Positions 8,321 through 16,629 of a stretch of DNA of 46,973 bases are shown here, one piece after another (position 1 is the stretch's first letter; each line of letters opens with the position of its first letter). The translations under genes and the position numbers were made by a program. The stretch is from Lachnospiraceae bacterium (GTDB lineage: Bacteria; Bacillota; Clostridia; Lachnospirales; Lachnospiraceae): the NCBI GenBank assembly GCA_024698715.1, contig JAILRA010000047.1:1-46973 (forward strand), given 5' to 3'. The notes below the pieces were generated by a model, which was not told where the DNA came from, did no database searches, and was given only the letters and a program-made list of their open reading frames with translations.

Positions 8321-9466
8321 CTATCTTAAATCTTTCCATTCGGGCTCTTCGCCGTTAAATACCTTTTCTGTGAGTCCGAGCTGTTTGTAATAATCCTTGA
8401 AGATCTCTTTCATTTCATCGCTTGAGTAATATTTTATGTCATTGTCATCAAGATATTTCTTTACAGCTCCCGAAGGCAGAATGTTCGGGGTTTCATACTC
8501 ATCTTCGAAGGTTATAAGTTCCGTATCAAGCCATTCCTGATATTCTTCGTTGTACTTGTCTATAAGCTCCTGATTTGCGTTCCCGTCGGAGTCATATGCT
8601 TCTTCCGGGAATCTCGGGCTTTTATCAAAGAAATATATAACCGCCGTATACCCGTTGTCCTTAAAGGATTCCGAGTAAATACCGTCTTTCTTCTTTGCAT
8701 CGGGAATATAGCTTAACGGTACCATGGGTTCGGAAAATCCCATGATATGTGATTCACTGCTGATGAAATAACAAACTCCGTCACCGTCAACAAACTGGTT
8801 TTCCTGATAATACACATTTGCTCCGCCGCTTCCTCCGTATGTAAATACTCCGTACTCATTTAAGGAAGCAAAAGATCTGTAATACCCTTCTTTTGCGCCG
8901 CAGCACTTAAGTCCGTCTTTCACATTTTTGAAAACATAATATTTATCAAATACCTGAGATCCCAAAAGGATATACTGCGCATGGATCGCCAGTTCCCGGA
9001 TCCCGTCGTCACCGCAGTCTATATAAGCGTACTGCGCACTTGCGGAAAACTCGGGCTCCTCATCCGTTTCATAACCCACAAATTCGCCCAGTAATCTTTC
9101 TTTTTCAGCATCAAAAAGTCCGCTTAATGTATAAGAGGTATTTTCATTTTCCACGATATGATCGAAAGAAGCACTGACTTTGTCGTTGAGAAAATCCTGA
9201 TAAACCTTCTCATCATCCGCTTCATTATCCGTGTTGTCCGTGCCGGCGATGTCCGTATCTCCGCCGTTATCGGTATTATCGTCCGTACCCGCGGTATCTG
9301 TATCCGTCTCGCTGCCGTTATCGGTATTATCCTTAATGGGGTCCGCAACCTGAGTATAATCCGGAAATACGTCATCGTTCGTGTTAACGGATACTCCCGT
9401 ACATCCCGTAAGCGAAACACCCAGTGCCATTGCCGCCAGTAAAGACGTCAGATTTTTTCTTTTCAT
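8321..9466 (-). CDS. lipoprotein with Asn/Thr/Asp repeat linker
   Basis: This is a predicted membrane-anchored extracellular lipoprotein of 381 residues. The open frame begins at GTG 9475, but CGGAG lies 8 nt before the ATG at 9466. A signal peptide ends in the lipobox VSLTGC, with the anchor cysteine at about residue 22. A low-complexity linker of about 40 residues built from repeated NTDNG/DTD/AGTD units follows. The remaining roughly 290 residues form a globular part with many acidic and aromatic residues (YAYIDCGDDGIRELAIH, SASAQYAYIDCG). That part resembles lipoproteins of unknown function common in Lachnospiraceae. I cannot assign a ligand or enzyme activity. Confidence 0.8.
   Translation of the reverse strand: MKRKNLTSLLAAMALGVSLTGCTGVSVNTNDDVFPDYTQVADPIKDNTDNGSETDTDTAGTDDNTDNGGDTDIAGTDNTDNEADDEKVYQDFLNDKVSASFDHIVENENTSYTLSGLFDAEKERLLGEFVGYETDEEPEFSASAQYAYIDCGDDGIRELAIHAQYILLGSQVFDKYYVFKNVKDGLKCCGAKEGYYRSFASLNEYGVFTYGGSGGANVYYQENQFVDGDGVCYFISSESHIMGFSEPMVPLSYIPDAKKKDGIYSESFKDNGYTAVIYFFDKSPRFPEEAYDSDGNANQELIDKYNEEYQEWLDTELITFEDEYETPNILPSGAVKKYLDDNDIKYYSSDEMKEIFKDYYKQLGLTEKVFNGEEPEWKDLR
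9212..9328 (-). repeat. in-frame imperfect repeat encoding the lipoprotein linker
   Basis: Two and a half imperfect copies, about 14-17 codons each, encode NTDNG-x-(D/E)TD...AGTD. At the DNA level TTATCGGTATTATC recurs on the plus strand. This is a low-complexity spacer between the lipid anchor and the folded domain, and a likely site of length variation. Confidence 0.7.
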
Positions 9467-9527
9467 ATTTTTCACTCCGTTTTTGAATTCTTCTGCGGAT
9501 AGATCCGCTTTTTCCCTTTTTCACCTT

Positions 9528-10865
9528 TTAATTGTTTTCTTTTGCGGATAACCCCGCTCTGTATCCCGATGCAAACGCCCAGTGAAGATTGTATCCTCCG
9601 CAGTCAGCATCCACATCCAGCACCTCACCTGCAAAGAAAAGGCCCCTGCATACTGCCGATTCAAGATCATCCTTTACTTCGCCGATATCAACACCGCCTT
9701 TTGTCACCTGAGCCGCACTGAATGAATCATGTCCCGTTATATTGACGTTAAAATGCTTGATCATCCGTGCCGTAGAATCCGAGAGCACCTTTATATCGGA
9801 TATCTCATCGGTATTGATCGTCCGATATATCCTGTCTGTCAGGCACTTTGATATTTTCACTCCAAACGCGGAATCAAGGACCTTCGAAATGCAGCCGGCA
9901 ATATCTTTTCCCGTAACATTGTCGGAGCATCCCGTTTGACTCAAATGCTTTTCCGTCATGGTCTTCAGATATCCGGAAAGAGTTTCCTCATCCGTCTCGG
10001 GCAGAAGATCGATCTCAACAAGACATTTCCTTTGTTCCTCGACCGGCCTGGAAAGGTATCGGCTTATGTTAAAAATACATATTCCCGAAAGACCTTTGTC
10101 CGTGAACTGTAGTTCTCCTTCCTGCGACGTCAGTTTTTCATCGTCCGCAAATGCCGAAACTTTGCATTTGTATCTTACTCCGGACATTTCCTTTACACCT
10201 TCGTCATCGGTAAACAACCTTGTCAAAACCGGATATGTAAAAGATACTTTATGTCCGAGCGCTCTCGCCAGTCTGTAACCTCCGCCGTCCGATCCGGTGG
10301 ATGGATATGCTTTTCCTCCGGCAGCCAGTATCAGTTTGTCGCCTTCGATCGAAGAACCGTCTTCCAGCGTGATCCTGAACAGGCACGTGTCTTCCTTATT
10401 ATATACCTTTAATACGTCTGAAACATCATTATTTTTTGGAAATTTCCCGTGATCATCCGATATTTTTTCAACCGAAACTGCCTTTTTTCCGCATATAGTT
10501 TCGATCTTTTTTTCTTCGAGCATTCGCGTCAGCACATCCCTGACGGTTTCCGCTTTTTCGCTCCTCGGATATTTGAGACCGTCTTTATTGTATGTCAGCA
10601 TTCCGTGTGCCTTAAAAAACTCTTCCAGCCATACGGAATCATACTCCTTAAGTATCTGCGAAAACGGATGCCCGGGACCGAAATTGTAGTAACTGCTTTT
10701 CAGATCCTCATTGGAATAATTGCATTTCCCGTTTCCGGTCAGAAGCAGTTTTTTCAGTATTTTTTCATTTCTTTCTATCAGTGTGACGCTATTTTCTTCG
10801 GAGGAGGCCGCATATGCCGCCATAATTCCCGCAGGTCCGCCACCCAAAACTATGATTTTTGCCAT
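9528..10865 (-). CDS. NAD(P)/FAD-dependent oxidoreductase, HI0933/YhiN (BaiN-like) family
   Basis: This is a 445-residue flavoprotein of the HI0933 family. The N-terminal dinucleotide-binding motif is VLGGGPAGIMAAYAA with ERNEKILKKLLLTGNGKCNYSN just after it. The middle contains LILAAGGKAYPSTGSDGGGYRLARALGH. The C-terminus reads FFAGEVLDVDADCGGYNLHWAFASGYRAG. All are family hallmarks. Members are poorly characterised; the related BaiN takes part in bile-acid reduction, but that cannot be inferred here. A good sigma-A promoter lies about 75 nt upstream, so this gene probably begins the minus-strand run that ends at position 1. Confidence 0.88.
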   Translation of the reverse strand: MAKIIVLGGGPAGIMAAYAASSEENSVTLIERNEKILKKLLLTGNGKCNYSNEDLKSSYYNFGPGHPFSQILKEYDSVWLEEFFKAHGMLTYNKDGLKYPRSEKAETVRDVLTRMLEEKKIETICGKKAVSVEKISDDHGKFPKNNDVSDVLKVYNKEDTCLFRITLEDGSSIEGDKLILAAGGKAYPSTGSDGGGYRLARALGHKVSFTYPVLTRLFTDDEGVKEMSGVRYKCKVSAFADDEKLTSQEGELQFTDKGLSGICIFNISRYLSRPVEEQRKCLVEIDLLPETDEETLSGYLKTMTEKHLSQTGCSDNVTGKDIAGCISKVLDSAFGVKISKCLTDRIYRTINTDEISDIKVLSDSTARMIKHFNVNITGHDSFSAAQVTKGGVDIGEVKDDLESAVCRGLFFAGEVLDVDADCGGYNLHWAFASGYRAGLSAKENN

Positions 10866-10948
10866 TTTTCAGCCTTTGTATTCTTACGATTTTATCTTTC
10901 CGCTCATATAAAATGACCTTTTTACGGGTTAAACTTTCCTAACTATTA

Positions 10949-10977
10949 AGTATATTTTTTTGTGATTTTTTTGTCAA
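10949..10977 (-). promoter_or_regulatory. sigma-A-type promoter for the flavoprotein gene
   Basis: On the minus strand TTGACA (10972-10977) and TATACT (10949-10954) are separated by exactly 17 nt of A-rich spacer. This leaves a leader of about 75 nt before the ATG at 10865. Confidence 0.7.
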
Positions 10978-11023
10978 TAAAACCTGCCCGTATGAAGAGC
11001 ATCCCCGTCTGTTTATTTACAAG

Positions 11024-11048
11024 GAAAAAGGGGCTGTATACGCCCCTT
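11024..11048 (-). terminator. intrinsic terminator of the structured RNA
   Basis: Reading the minus strand, AAGGGGC (11042-11048) and GCCCCTT (11028-11034) enclose a 7-nt loop and run into TTTTTCC. It sits 17 nt after the closing stem of the predicted RNA and more than 300 nt from the nearest upstream coding gene. Confidence 0.75.
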
Positions 11049-11212
11049 CCTCCTTCGATTATTTCCCGATTCAATCCATTTTACACATGACCAAAAGATA
11101 AGAATTCCCCAATTCGTCAATCGCCGCAAAAATCAACGTTTTGTTTCGTTCTTTAAAAAAGCTTTTTGCACGATCTGTGCCTGATCGGTCATATGAGAGG
11201 TGAACCGAGTTA
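11028..11212 (-). ncRNA. structured small RNA, candidate 6S RNA
   Basis: The otherwise gene-free gap encodes an RNA of about 185 nt that folds as a long interrupted rod. The closing stem pairs CUCGGUUCA (11201-11209) with UGAAUCGGG (11065-11073). A second stem pairs CAUAUGACC (11187-11195) with GGUCAUGUG (11084-11092). An apical stem pairs 11163-11174 with 11120-11132. Between the second and apical stems is an asymmetric internal loop. Its 3' strand holds a perfect small hairpin, GAAUU-GGGG-AAUUC (11102-11115). A promoter-like pair precedes it and a terminator ends it. Closing stem, large central bubble with a small 3'-side hairpin, and apical stem are the layout of Firmicute 6S RNA, which binds the housekeeping RNA polymerase. 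Identity as 6S is inference from architecture and length; pairing is seen directly. Confidence 0.55.
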
Positions 11213-11217
11213 ATATT

Positions 11218-11244
11218 ACTATATAATTTTACAAAAATCAACAA
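11218..11244 (-). promoter_or_regulatory. putative promoter of the structured RNA
   Basis: On the minus strand TTGTTG (11239-11244) and TATAGT (11218-11223) are 15 nt apart. An alternative pairing is TTGATT and TAATAT with 17 nt. Either places the start within a few nt of the closing stem. Confidence 0.45.
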
Positions 11245-11381
11245 CTTTTTGTATATTTTTAACAAAAAGAGTGTGATTTTGACGAAATCGGTTGTTGAAT
11301 ATGCACAAGTATTGTGTAAATCTGAACGTTTCGAACTGAAGATCCTTCTTTTTCAGGCCGTATCAATTATTTTTTTATTCT

Positions 11382-12632
11382 TTACTCTTCTTTATCCTTG
11401 GTCGCATTTGCAAGGAGCAGTTTGATCCTGTTCTGCTGATTGATCTCACTGGCGCTTGCATCATAATCAATCGCAATGATATTAACTCCGGGATTTCTTT
11501 CTTTTATGATTTTCATTACACCCTTGCCGACTATATGGTTCGGAAGGCATCCGAAAGGCTGCGTACAGATGATGTTGTTGGTACCGCTGTCGATGTGTTC
11601 TATCATTTCGGCTACCAAAAGCCATCCTTCACCCATCTTTACTCCGAGACTGACGTACGGCTTTGCGAGTTCAACCGTATGCTCGAACGGTGTGGGTGCG
11701 ACAAAATCGCTTTCTTCTTTTATAACATCGATGATATCCTTCTGCTTTTTCAAAAAGATCTTATATGCGATCTTCAACGGTATGATACCTTTTTTATGCG
11801 CTCTGTACATATCGTATTCAACAATACGTCCGTAAACATAGAAAAGCAGGAAGTCCAGAAGACCGGCCATAACGGGTGCAGCGCCTTCGGATATCAGATA
11901 GTTTTCCAGATTCCTGTTGGCAAGGGGAGAAAACTTAACATATATTTCTCCGACTATTCCGACTTTAATACGGTTTTCTTCCGCTCTGGAGATCGAATTG
12001 AAATCTTTGGCTATCTCACGATATGTATTTTTGATCTTGGCGTAGGAAATATGTCCGGGTTTCTCTAGCTGTTCGACAAGTTTTACGGTCCAGTAGTCTG
12101 CCTTTTCTTCGGCATCCCCTTTATGGATCTCCGTGGCTTTCGCCTGGTTTGTGAGCGTCATCAGAATGTCGCCGTACAAAACCGCATACAAAAGTCTTCT
12201 TGCCATCGGAACGGTGACTTTAAATCCTGAATTCTTTTCAATGCCCGCAAAATTCAATGAAATAACCGGCATAAATCCGTAACCCGCTTTTTTCAGTGCT
12301 TTTCTAATAAGAGAAATATAATTGGATGCACGGCATCCTCCGCCGGTCTGGGTAAAGAAAAGTGCCGTTTTGTGAACATCATATTTTCCGCTTTGAAGAG
12401 CATGAATGAACTGCCCTATAACTATTGTTGCAGGGTAGCATGCATCATTGTGTACATATTTGAGTCCGATATCGATAACTTCTCTTCCCGTATACTCGAG
12501 AAGTTCGGCATCATATCCGTAATGCCTTAAAAGTGACGCCATCATTTTTAAATGTCTCGGAAGCATGGTCGGGATCAGAAGTTTGTAATCCCTCATCTCC
12601 GGGGTAAATTCCACTCTTTCGGAATCGTTCAT
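11382..12632 (-). CDS. 2-hydroxyacyl-CoA dehydratase-like protein (partner of activase)
   Basis: This 416-residue protein is of the acyl-CoA dehydratase group (HgdB-like, iron-sulfur enzymes). Visible cysteine motifs are HNDACYPATIVIGQFI near 60-75, TQTGGGCRASNYISLIRK near 95-110, and CTQPFGCLPNHIVGKGVMKII near 355-375, all typical of the family. In many Clostridia this region is the C-terminal part of one protein of about 1400 residues that begins with activase domains. Here it is a separate gene starting 19 nt after the activase stop with a good AGGAG site. The true substrate is unknown. A role in reductive activation of some other radical or dehydratase enzyme is possible. Confidence 0.85.
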   Translation of the reverse strand: MNDSERVEFTPEMRDYKLLIPTMLPRHLKMMASLLRHYGYDAELLEYTGREVIDIGLKYVHNDACYPATIVIGQFIHALQSGKYDVHKTALFFTQTGGGCRASNYISLIRKALKKAGYGFMPVISLNFAGIEKNSGFKVTVPMARRLLYAVLYGDILMTLTNQAKATEIHKGDAEEKADYWTVKLVEQLEKPGHISYAKIKNTYREIAKDFNSISRAEENRIKVGIVGEIYVKFSPLANRNLENYLISEGAAPVMAGLLDFLLFYVYGRIVEYDMYRAHKKGIIPLKIAYKIFLKKQKDIIDVIKEESDFVAPTPFEHTVELAKPYVSLGVKMGEGWLLVAEMIEHIDSGTNNIICTQPFGCLPNHIVGKGVMKIIKERNPGVNIIAIDYDASASEINQQNRIKLLLANATKDKEE

Positions 12633-12651
12633 TTATTCTTTCTCCTGTATA

Positions 12652-15600
12652 TCAGTTCTTTTCTCTCATTTCCAGTGCACCTATCAGAGATCTGAGTCTT
12701 ATATTGACCGCCGACAGATTGTTGATCTCATCGATCTTTATCTGGGTGTATATTCTTCCTTCTTTTTCCACGATGGATCTGACCTCGTCGGTAGTGATCG
12801 CATCGATACCGCATCCGAAGGAAACAAGCTGGACGAGTTCCATATCCTTTTGAGTCACCACGTAATGTGCCGCTCTGTAAAGCCTTTGATGGAAGGTCCA
12901 CTGGTTCAGTACGTTCGTGGCAACCTTGCCGACTTTCGGTGCTATGGATTCTTCGGTGATAACGGCAAATCCCAGACTGCAGGCAAGAAGATCGATTCCA
13001 TGGCTTATTTCGGGATCTATATGATACGGTCTTCCGGCAAATACCATGATTCGCTTTCCGCTCTTGCGGGCTTCTTCGATTATTCTTTCCGTTTCGTTAT
13101 AGAGATCTTCTTTATATTTGTAATACTTCTCAAACCCTGCCCGGATAGCCTTAAGCAGTCTCTTTTTATCGGCATTTATCAGGTCTTTGGGAAGTGTATT
13201 GTCAAGTTCCCTTGCAAGTTCTTTTTCCTCACAGATATTCAGGTACGGAGATAAAAATCTCACTTTCTTCAGAACATCCATATTGTCCTTTAACAGTTCG
13301 GGATAATAAGCGACTACCGGACAATTGTAATGATTGTCTCCCATTTTTTCGTCTATATTGTATGTCAGGCAGGGTGCAAATATCGCATCCACACCGTCCT
13401 TTACCAGCATTTCGATATGGCCGTGCATAACTTTTGCGGGATAGCAGACCGTATCCGACGGGATGCTGTCCTGACCGAGAAGATATGTGTTTCTGGACGA
13501 TAGTCCGGAAAGTTTCACGTTAAAGCCGAGATCTTCAAATATGCCCACCCAGAGAGGCGCCAGATCGTACATTCCGAGCTGAAGCGGCATTCCGATCACC
13601 TTCTGACCTTCCTTGTGCGGTGCACAGAGATTCATGAAATACTGTCTCTTGAATTCGAAAAGGTTGAGTTTTTCGTCTATCTTGCCCTTTGATGTCATCT
13701 TTTCGCATCTGTTTCCCGAAACAAATCTTCCGCCGTCGGAAAAGATATTTATCGTGAGGGCACAGTGATTTGTGCAGCCCTGACATACGGCTGCTTTTGA
13801 TGTATGCGTAAATACATTAAGTTCCTCAAGGGACAGAAGCGAGGATTCCTCAAGTCCGAGTCCCATGGAATAGATCGCCGCGCCATACGCTCCCATTATT
13901 CCGGCTATTGCTGGCCTTACGACATTTTTGCCTATTTCTTTTTCAAAAGCACGCAGAACCGCATCATTTAGGAACGTTCCGCCCTGAACGACCACATGTT
14001 CGCCGAGTTCCGTCGGTGAATTGGCTCTGATGACCTTGTAGATCGCATTTTTGATGACCGAAACCGAAATACCGGCTGAAATGTTTTCTACGGAAACACC
14101 GTCTTTCTGTGCCTGTTTGATTGATGAATTCATGAATACGGTACATCTCGAACCCAGATCCACGGGTGCATTTCCCATAAGTCCCAGTTTGGAAAATTCC
14201 TTTGTATCGTATCCCATTGACTTTGCAAAGGTTTCTATAAAAGAACCGCAGCCCGAAGAGCAGGCTTCGTTAAGCATAATGCTGTCAACGGCTTCATTTT
14301 TTATCTTGATACATTTGATATCCTGTCCGCCTATGTCGAGGATAAAATCAACATCGGGCTGAAACTGCTTTGAAGCCATGAAATGAGCCATGGTCTCAAC
14401 CAGTCCCCTGTCAACGTGAAAAGCATTTAGGATAAGCTGCTCGCCGTATCCCGTTACCGCTGAAGCACGGATCTTTACCCTGTCGCCGCAAAGCGTACGG
14501 ATTTCCGTAAGTTTTTTCTTTACGACATCTACGGGATTTCCCTTGTTGGAATTGTAGTACTGCCAGAGAATTTCTTTTTTGTCATCGATGAGAACCAGTT
14601 TTGTGGTCGTCGAACCGCAGTCTATTCCGAGATATGCATCTCCCGAATAGGTTGAGATATCTTTGAATTCCACGGTTTCTTTTCCGTGTCTTTCCCTGAA
14701 GTCGTTAAGTTCTTTCTCATTTTCGAAAAGCGGAGGCATGCAGGCCACTTCTCTTTTGGCCGAGACCGCTTCTTCAAGCATTTGTACCAGTTTGTCAAAT
14801 TCATATGTTTTTTCGGATTTAGATGCAAAGATCGATGCTCCGAGTGCTACCGCATAAAGAGAATAATCGGGGAACAGTGCATTTCCTTCTTCAAGTTTCA
14901 GCGTTTCCTGAAATGCCTTTCTCAGCCCCTGATTATAATAAAGCGGTCCTCCGAGAAACATGACTTTGCCTTTGATCTTGCGACCCTGTGCAAGACCTGC
15001 AATGGTCTGATTCACCACTGCCATATATATGCTGGCTGCTATATCGTTTTTGGAAACACCCTGATTAATAAGCGGCTGAATATCGGTTTTGGCGAAAACA
15101 CCGCATCTTGACGCAATGGGATAAACCTTCTCGCACTTAAGGCTCATTTCGTCAAGCTGATCGGGTGTAATGTTTAACAACGATGCCATCTGATCGATGA
15201 ACGCTCCCGTACCGCCGGCACATGTTCCGTTCATCCTCTCGTCGACACCGCCTTTCAGGAAGATTATCTTGGCATCTTCCCCGCCGAGCTCTATAACAAC
15301 TTCCGTATCAGGTTCTTTGCTGTCAACCAGGGCAAACGTCGCATAAACCTCCTGTACAAAAGGAAGTCTGGCAACTTCTGCAACACCCATTCCGGCAGAA
15401 CCCGAGATTGCTATTCTGATCTTTTTATCCTGTAAATATTCCTGTGCTTCTTTGATCAGGGCAAGTGTTTTCTGTCTGACCTGAGAATAATGTCTTTCGT
15501 ATTTTTTATAGATTACTTCGTCACCGTCACAAATAACTATCTTGGCCGTTGTGGAACCTATGTCCACTCCGACGCTGAGTTCCTTACCTGCAGTCTGCAT
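12652..15600 (-). CDS. double-domain CoA-enzyme activase (BadF/HgdC type) with DUF2229
   Basis: This 982-residue protein has two consecutive ASKHA-type ATPase domains. The first starts VGVDIGSTTAKIVI (about residue 10) with the cluster-binding cysteines C127 (NGTCAGGTGAF) and C166 (ASRCGVFAKTDIQ). The second starts LGIDCGSTTTKLVLID near 325, with ACSSGCGSFIE and GSRCTVFMNSSIKQAQ. The C-terminal third has CQGCTNHCALTINIF and VCYPAKVMHGHIE, the DUF2229 pattern. Family activases carry one [4Fe-4S] cluster per dimer and drive ATP-dependent electron transfer to 2-hydroxyacyl-CoA dehydratases. It lies 16 nt after the patatin gene and 19 nt before the dehydratase-like gene. Confidence 0.93.
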   Translation of the reverse strand: MQTAGKELSVGVDIGSTTAKIVICDGDEVIYKKYERHYSQVRQKTLALIKEAQEYLQDKKIRIAISGSAGMGVAEVARLPFVQEVYATFALVDSKEPDTEVVIELGGEDAKIIFLKGGVDERMNGTCAGGTGAFIDQMASLLNITPDQLDEMSLKCEKVYPIASRCGVFAKTDIQPLINQGVSKNDIAASIYMAVVNQTIAGLAQGRKIKGKVMFLGGPLYYNQGLRKAFQETLKLEEGNALFPDYSLYAVALGASIFASKSEKTYEFDKLVQMLEEAVSAKREVACMPPLFENEKELNDFRERHGKETVEFKDISTYSGDAYLGIDCGSTTTKLVLIDDKKEILWQYYNSNKGNPVDVVKKKLTEIRTLCGDRVKIRASAVTGYGEQLILNAFHVDRGLVETMAHFMASKQFQPDVDFILDIGGQDIKCIKIKNEAVDSIMLNEACSSGCGSFIETFAKSMGYDTKEFSKLGLMGNAPVDLGSRCTVFMNSSIKQAQKDGVSVENISAGISVSVIKNAIYKVIRANSPTELGEHVVVQGGTFLNDAVLRAFEKEIGKNVVRPAIAGIMGAYGAAIYSMGLGLEESSLLSLEELNVFTHTSKAAVCQGCTNHCALTINIFSDGGRFVSGNRCEKMTSKGKIDEKLNLFEFKRQYFMNLCAPHKEGQKVIGMPLQLGMYDLAPLWVGIFEDLGFNVKLSGLSSRNTYLLGQDSIPSDTVCYPAKVMHGHIEMLVKDGVDAIFAPCLTYNIDEKMGDNHYNCPVVAYYPELLKDNMDVLKKVRFLSPYLNICEEKELARELDNTLPKDLINADKKRLLKAIRAGFEKYYKYKEDLYNETERIIEEARKSGKRIMVFAGRPYHIDPEISHGIDLLACSLGFAVITEESIAPKVGKVATNVLNQWTFHQRLYRAAHYVVTQKDMELVQLVSFGCGIDAITTDEVRSIVEKEGRIYTQIKIDEINNLSAVNIRLRSLIGALEMREKN

Positions 15601-15616
15601 TTTAACTCTCTTTCTC

Positions 15617-16468
15617 TTAACTTAATTTCAAAAAATCCCTGGTTTCCCCGATCCGCTCATTGGCTTCTCTGATCCCTTCTTCATAAAGAGCGCGGATTTT
15701 ATCGACATCCTTGTCCATATGGCTCACATCCCAGTGTCCGCGGGGATGGTATACCATGGTTATCCCTTCCTCTGCCATTTTGTCTACCAGCTCGTACTGA
15801 CTCAGAAGATTGGGAACCCTTACCTGAATGGAATCAATAAAACCTCCAAATCCCGGATACATGAGTTTCATCAGAAATGTATATTTTTTCAGATCGGCAG
15901 GTTCCATTCCGTCCGCCTTGGTCGAAAGAACGATAACTCTCTCGCAGCCTTTCTCCAAAGCTCTTTTGACGGGGATCGGATCCGATACCGAACCGTCCAT
16001 ATAAAATTTGTTTCCGATCCTGTACGGTCCGCATATAAGCGGGAGCGAACTGGTCGCGCGACCGATGTCAAAAAAGCTTTCTTCCGTTCCGTTATGGGTT
16101 AGATAATCCGCTTTCCCGGTTACACAGTCGGTTGCCACAACCTCGACCTCGGTTTTAGAAGCAAAGAAAGTTTCAAAATCAAAATCGGCTTTCTCATAAG
16201 CCATTTTCCCATATACTTTTTTGACATTCATAAACTTGCCGCTTCTTAGAAATTCACGGAAGCCGTAATATGAATCTTCTTGAGGACATAAAAACACATT
16301 TTTCAGGCCGCCTTCCTGCTTCGAAATAAAGTTGAAAAGCGCTCCTGCACCCGCGGAAACACCGCAGGCATAATCAAATTCGATCCCTTCTTTTATAAAT
16401 ACATCCAGAATGCCGGCAATGTAAGCTCCTCTTACTCCGCCGCCTTCAAGTATCAGACCTGTTTTCAT
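15617..16468 (-). CDS. patatin-like phospholipase
   Basis: This 283-residue patatin-like serine hydrolase has the oxyanion motif GGGVRGAYIAG (9-19), the nucleophile elbow GVSAG with S38, and the catalytic aspartate D158 in the DGSVSDPIP motif. Together these give a complete Ser-Asp dyad. There is no signal peptide, so it is probably a cytoplasmic acyl hydrolase or lysophospholipase. It is the first gene of a minus-strand run with the activase and dehydratase genes, 16 nt from the next start. The start is preceded by GAGGGG. Substrate is not predictable. Confidence 0.9.
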   Translation of the reverse strand: MKTGLILEGGGVRGAYIAGILDVFIKEGIEFDYACGVSAGAGALFNFISKQEGGLKNVFLCPQEDSYYGFREFLRSGKFMNVKKVYGKMAYEKADFDFETFFASKTEVEVVATDCVTGKADYLTHNGTEESFFDIGRATSSLPLICGPYRIGNKFYMDGSVSDPIPVKRALEKGCERVIVLSTKADGMEPADLKKYTFLMKLMYPGFGGFIDSIQVRVPNLLSQYELVDKMAEEGITMVYHPRGHWDVSHMDKDVDKIRALYEEGIREANERIGETRDFLKLS

Positions 16469-16568
16469 TTCCCCTCATCCGTTTTTATGCCATTTGTTTC
16501 ATTGACAATAAAACACCATTTAATAATTTAACATTAAATTGTTAATATGTCATTAACTTTATATGATT

Positions 16569-16598
16569 TTGCCGTAATCTTACCTATTATGTTATAAT
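16569..16598 (+). promoter_or_regulatory. sigma-A-type promoter for the GT2 gene
   Basis: TTGCCG (16569-16574) and TATAAT (16593-16598) are separated by 18 nt in an AT-rich divergent intergenic region. The expected start lies about 25 nt before the ATG at 16630, which has AAGGAA upstream. Confidence 0.6.
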
Positions 16599-16629
16599 AC
16601 ACAGAGAATAACGCAAAAAGGAATCATTC

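Noticed and set aside
11071..11265. 64-codon open frame on the minus strand in the gene-free gap
   Set aside because: It begins at TTG with no ribosome binding site and its frame runs through the long paired stems of the predicted RNA. The structure explains the region better.
13535..14362. Several overlapping open frames of 60-103 codons on both strands within the activase gene
   Set aside because: All are shadows of a motif-rich 982-codon gene and have no ribosome binding sites or recognisable domains.
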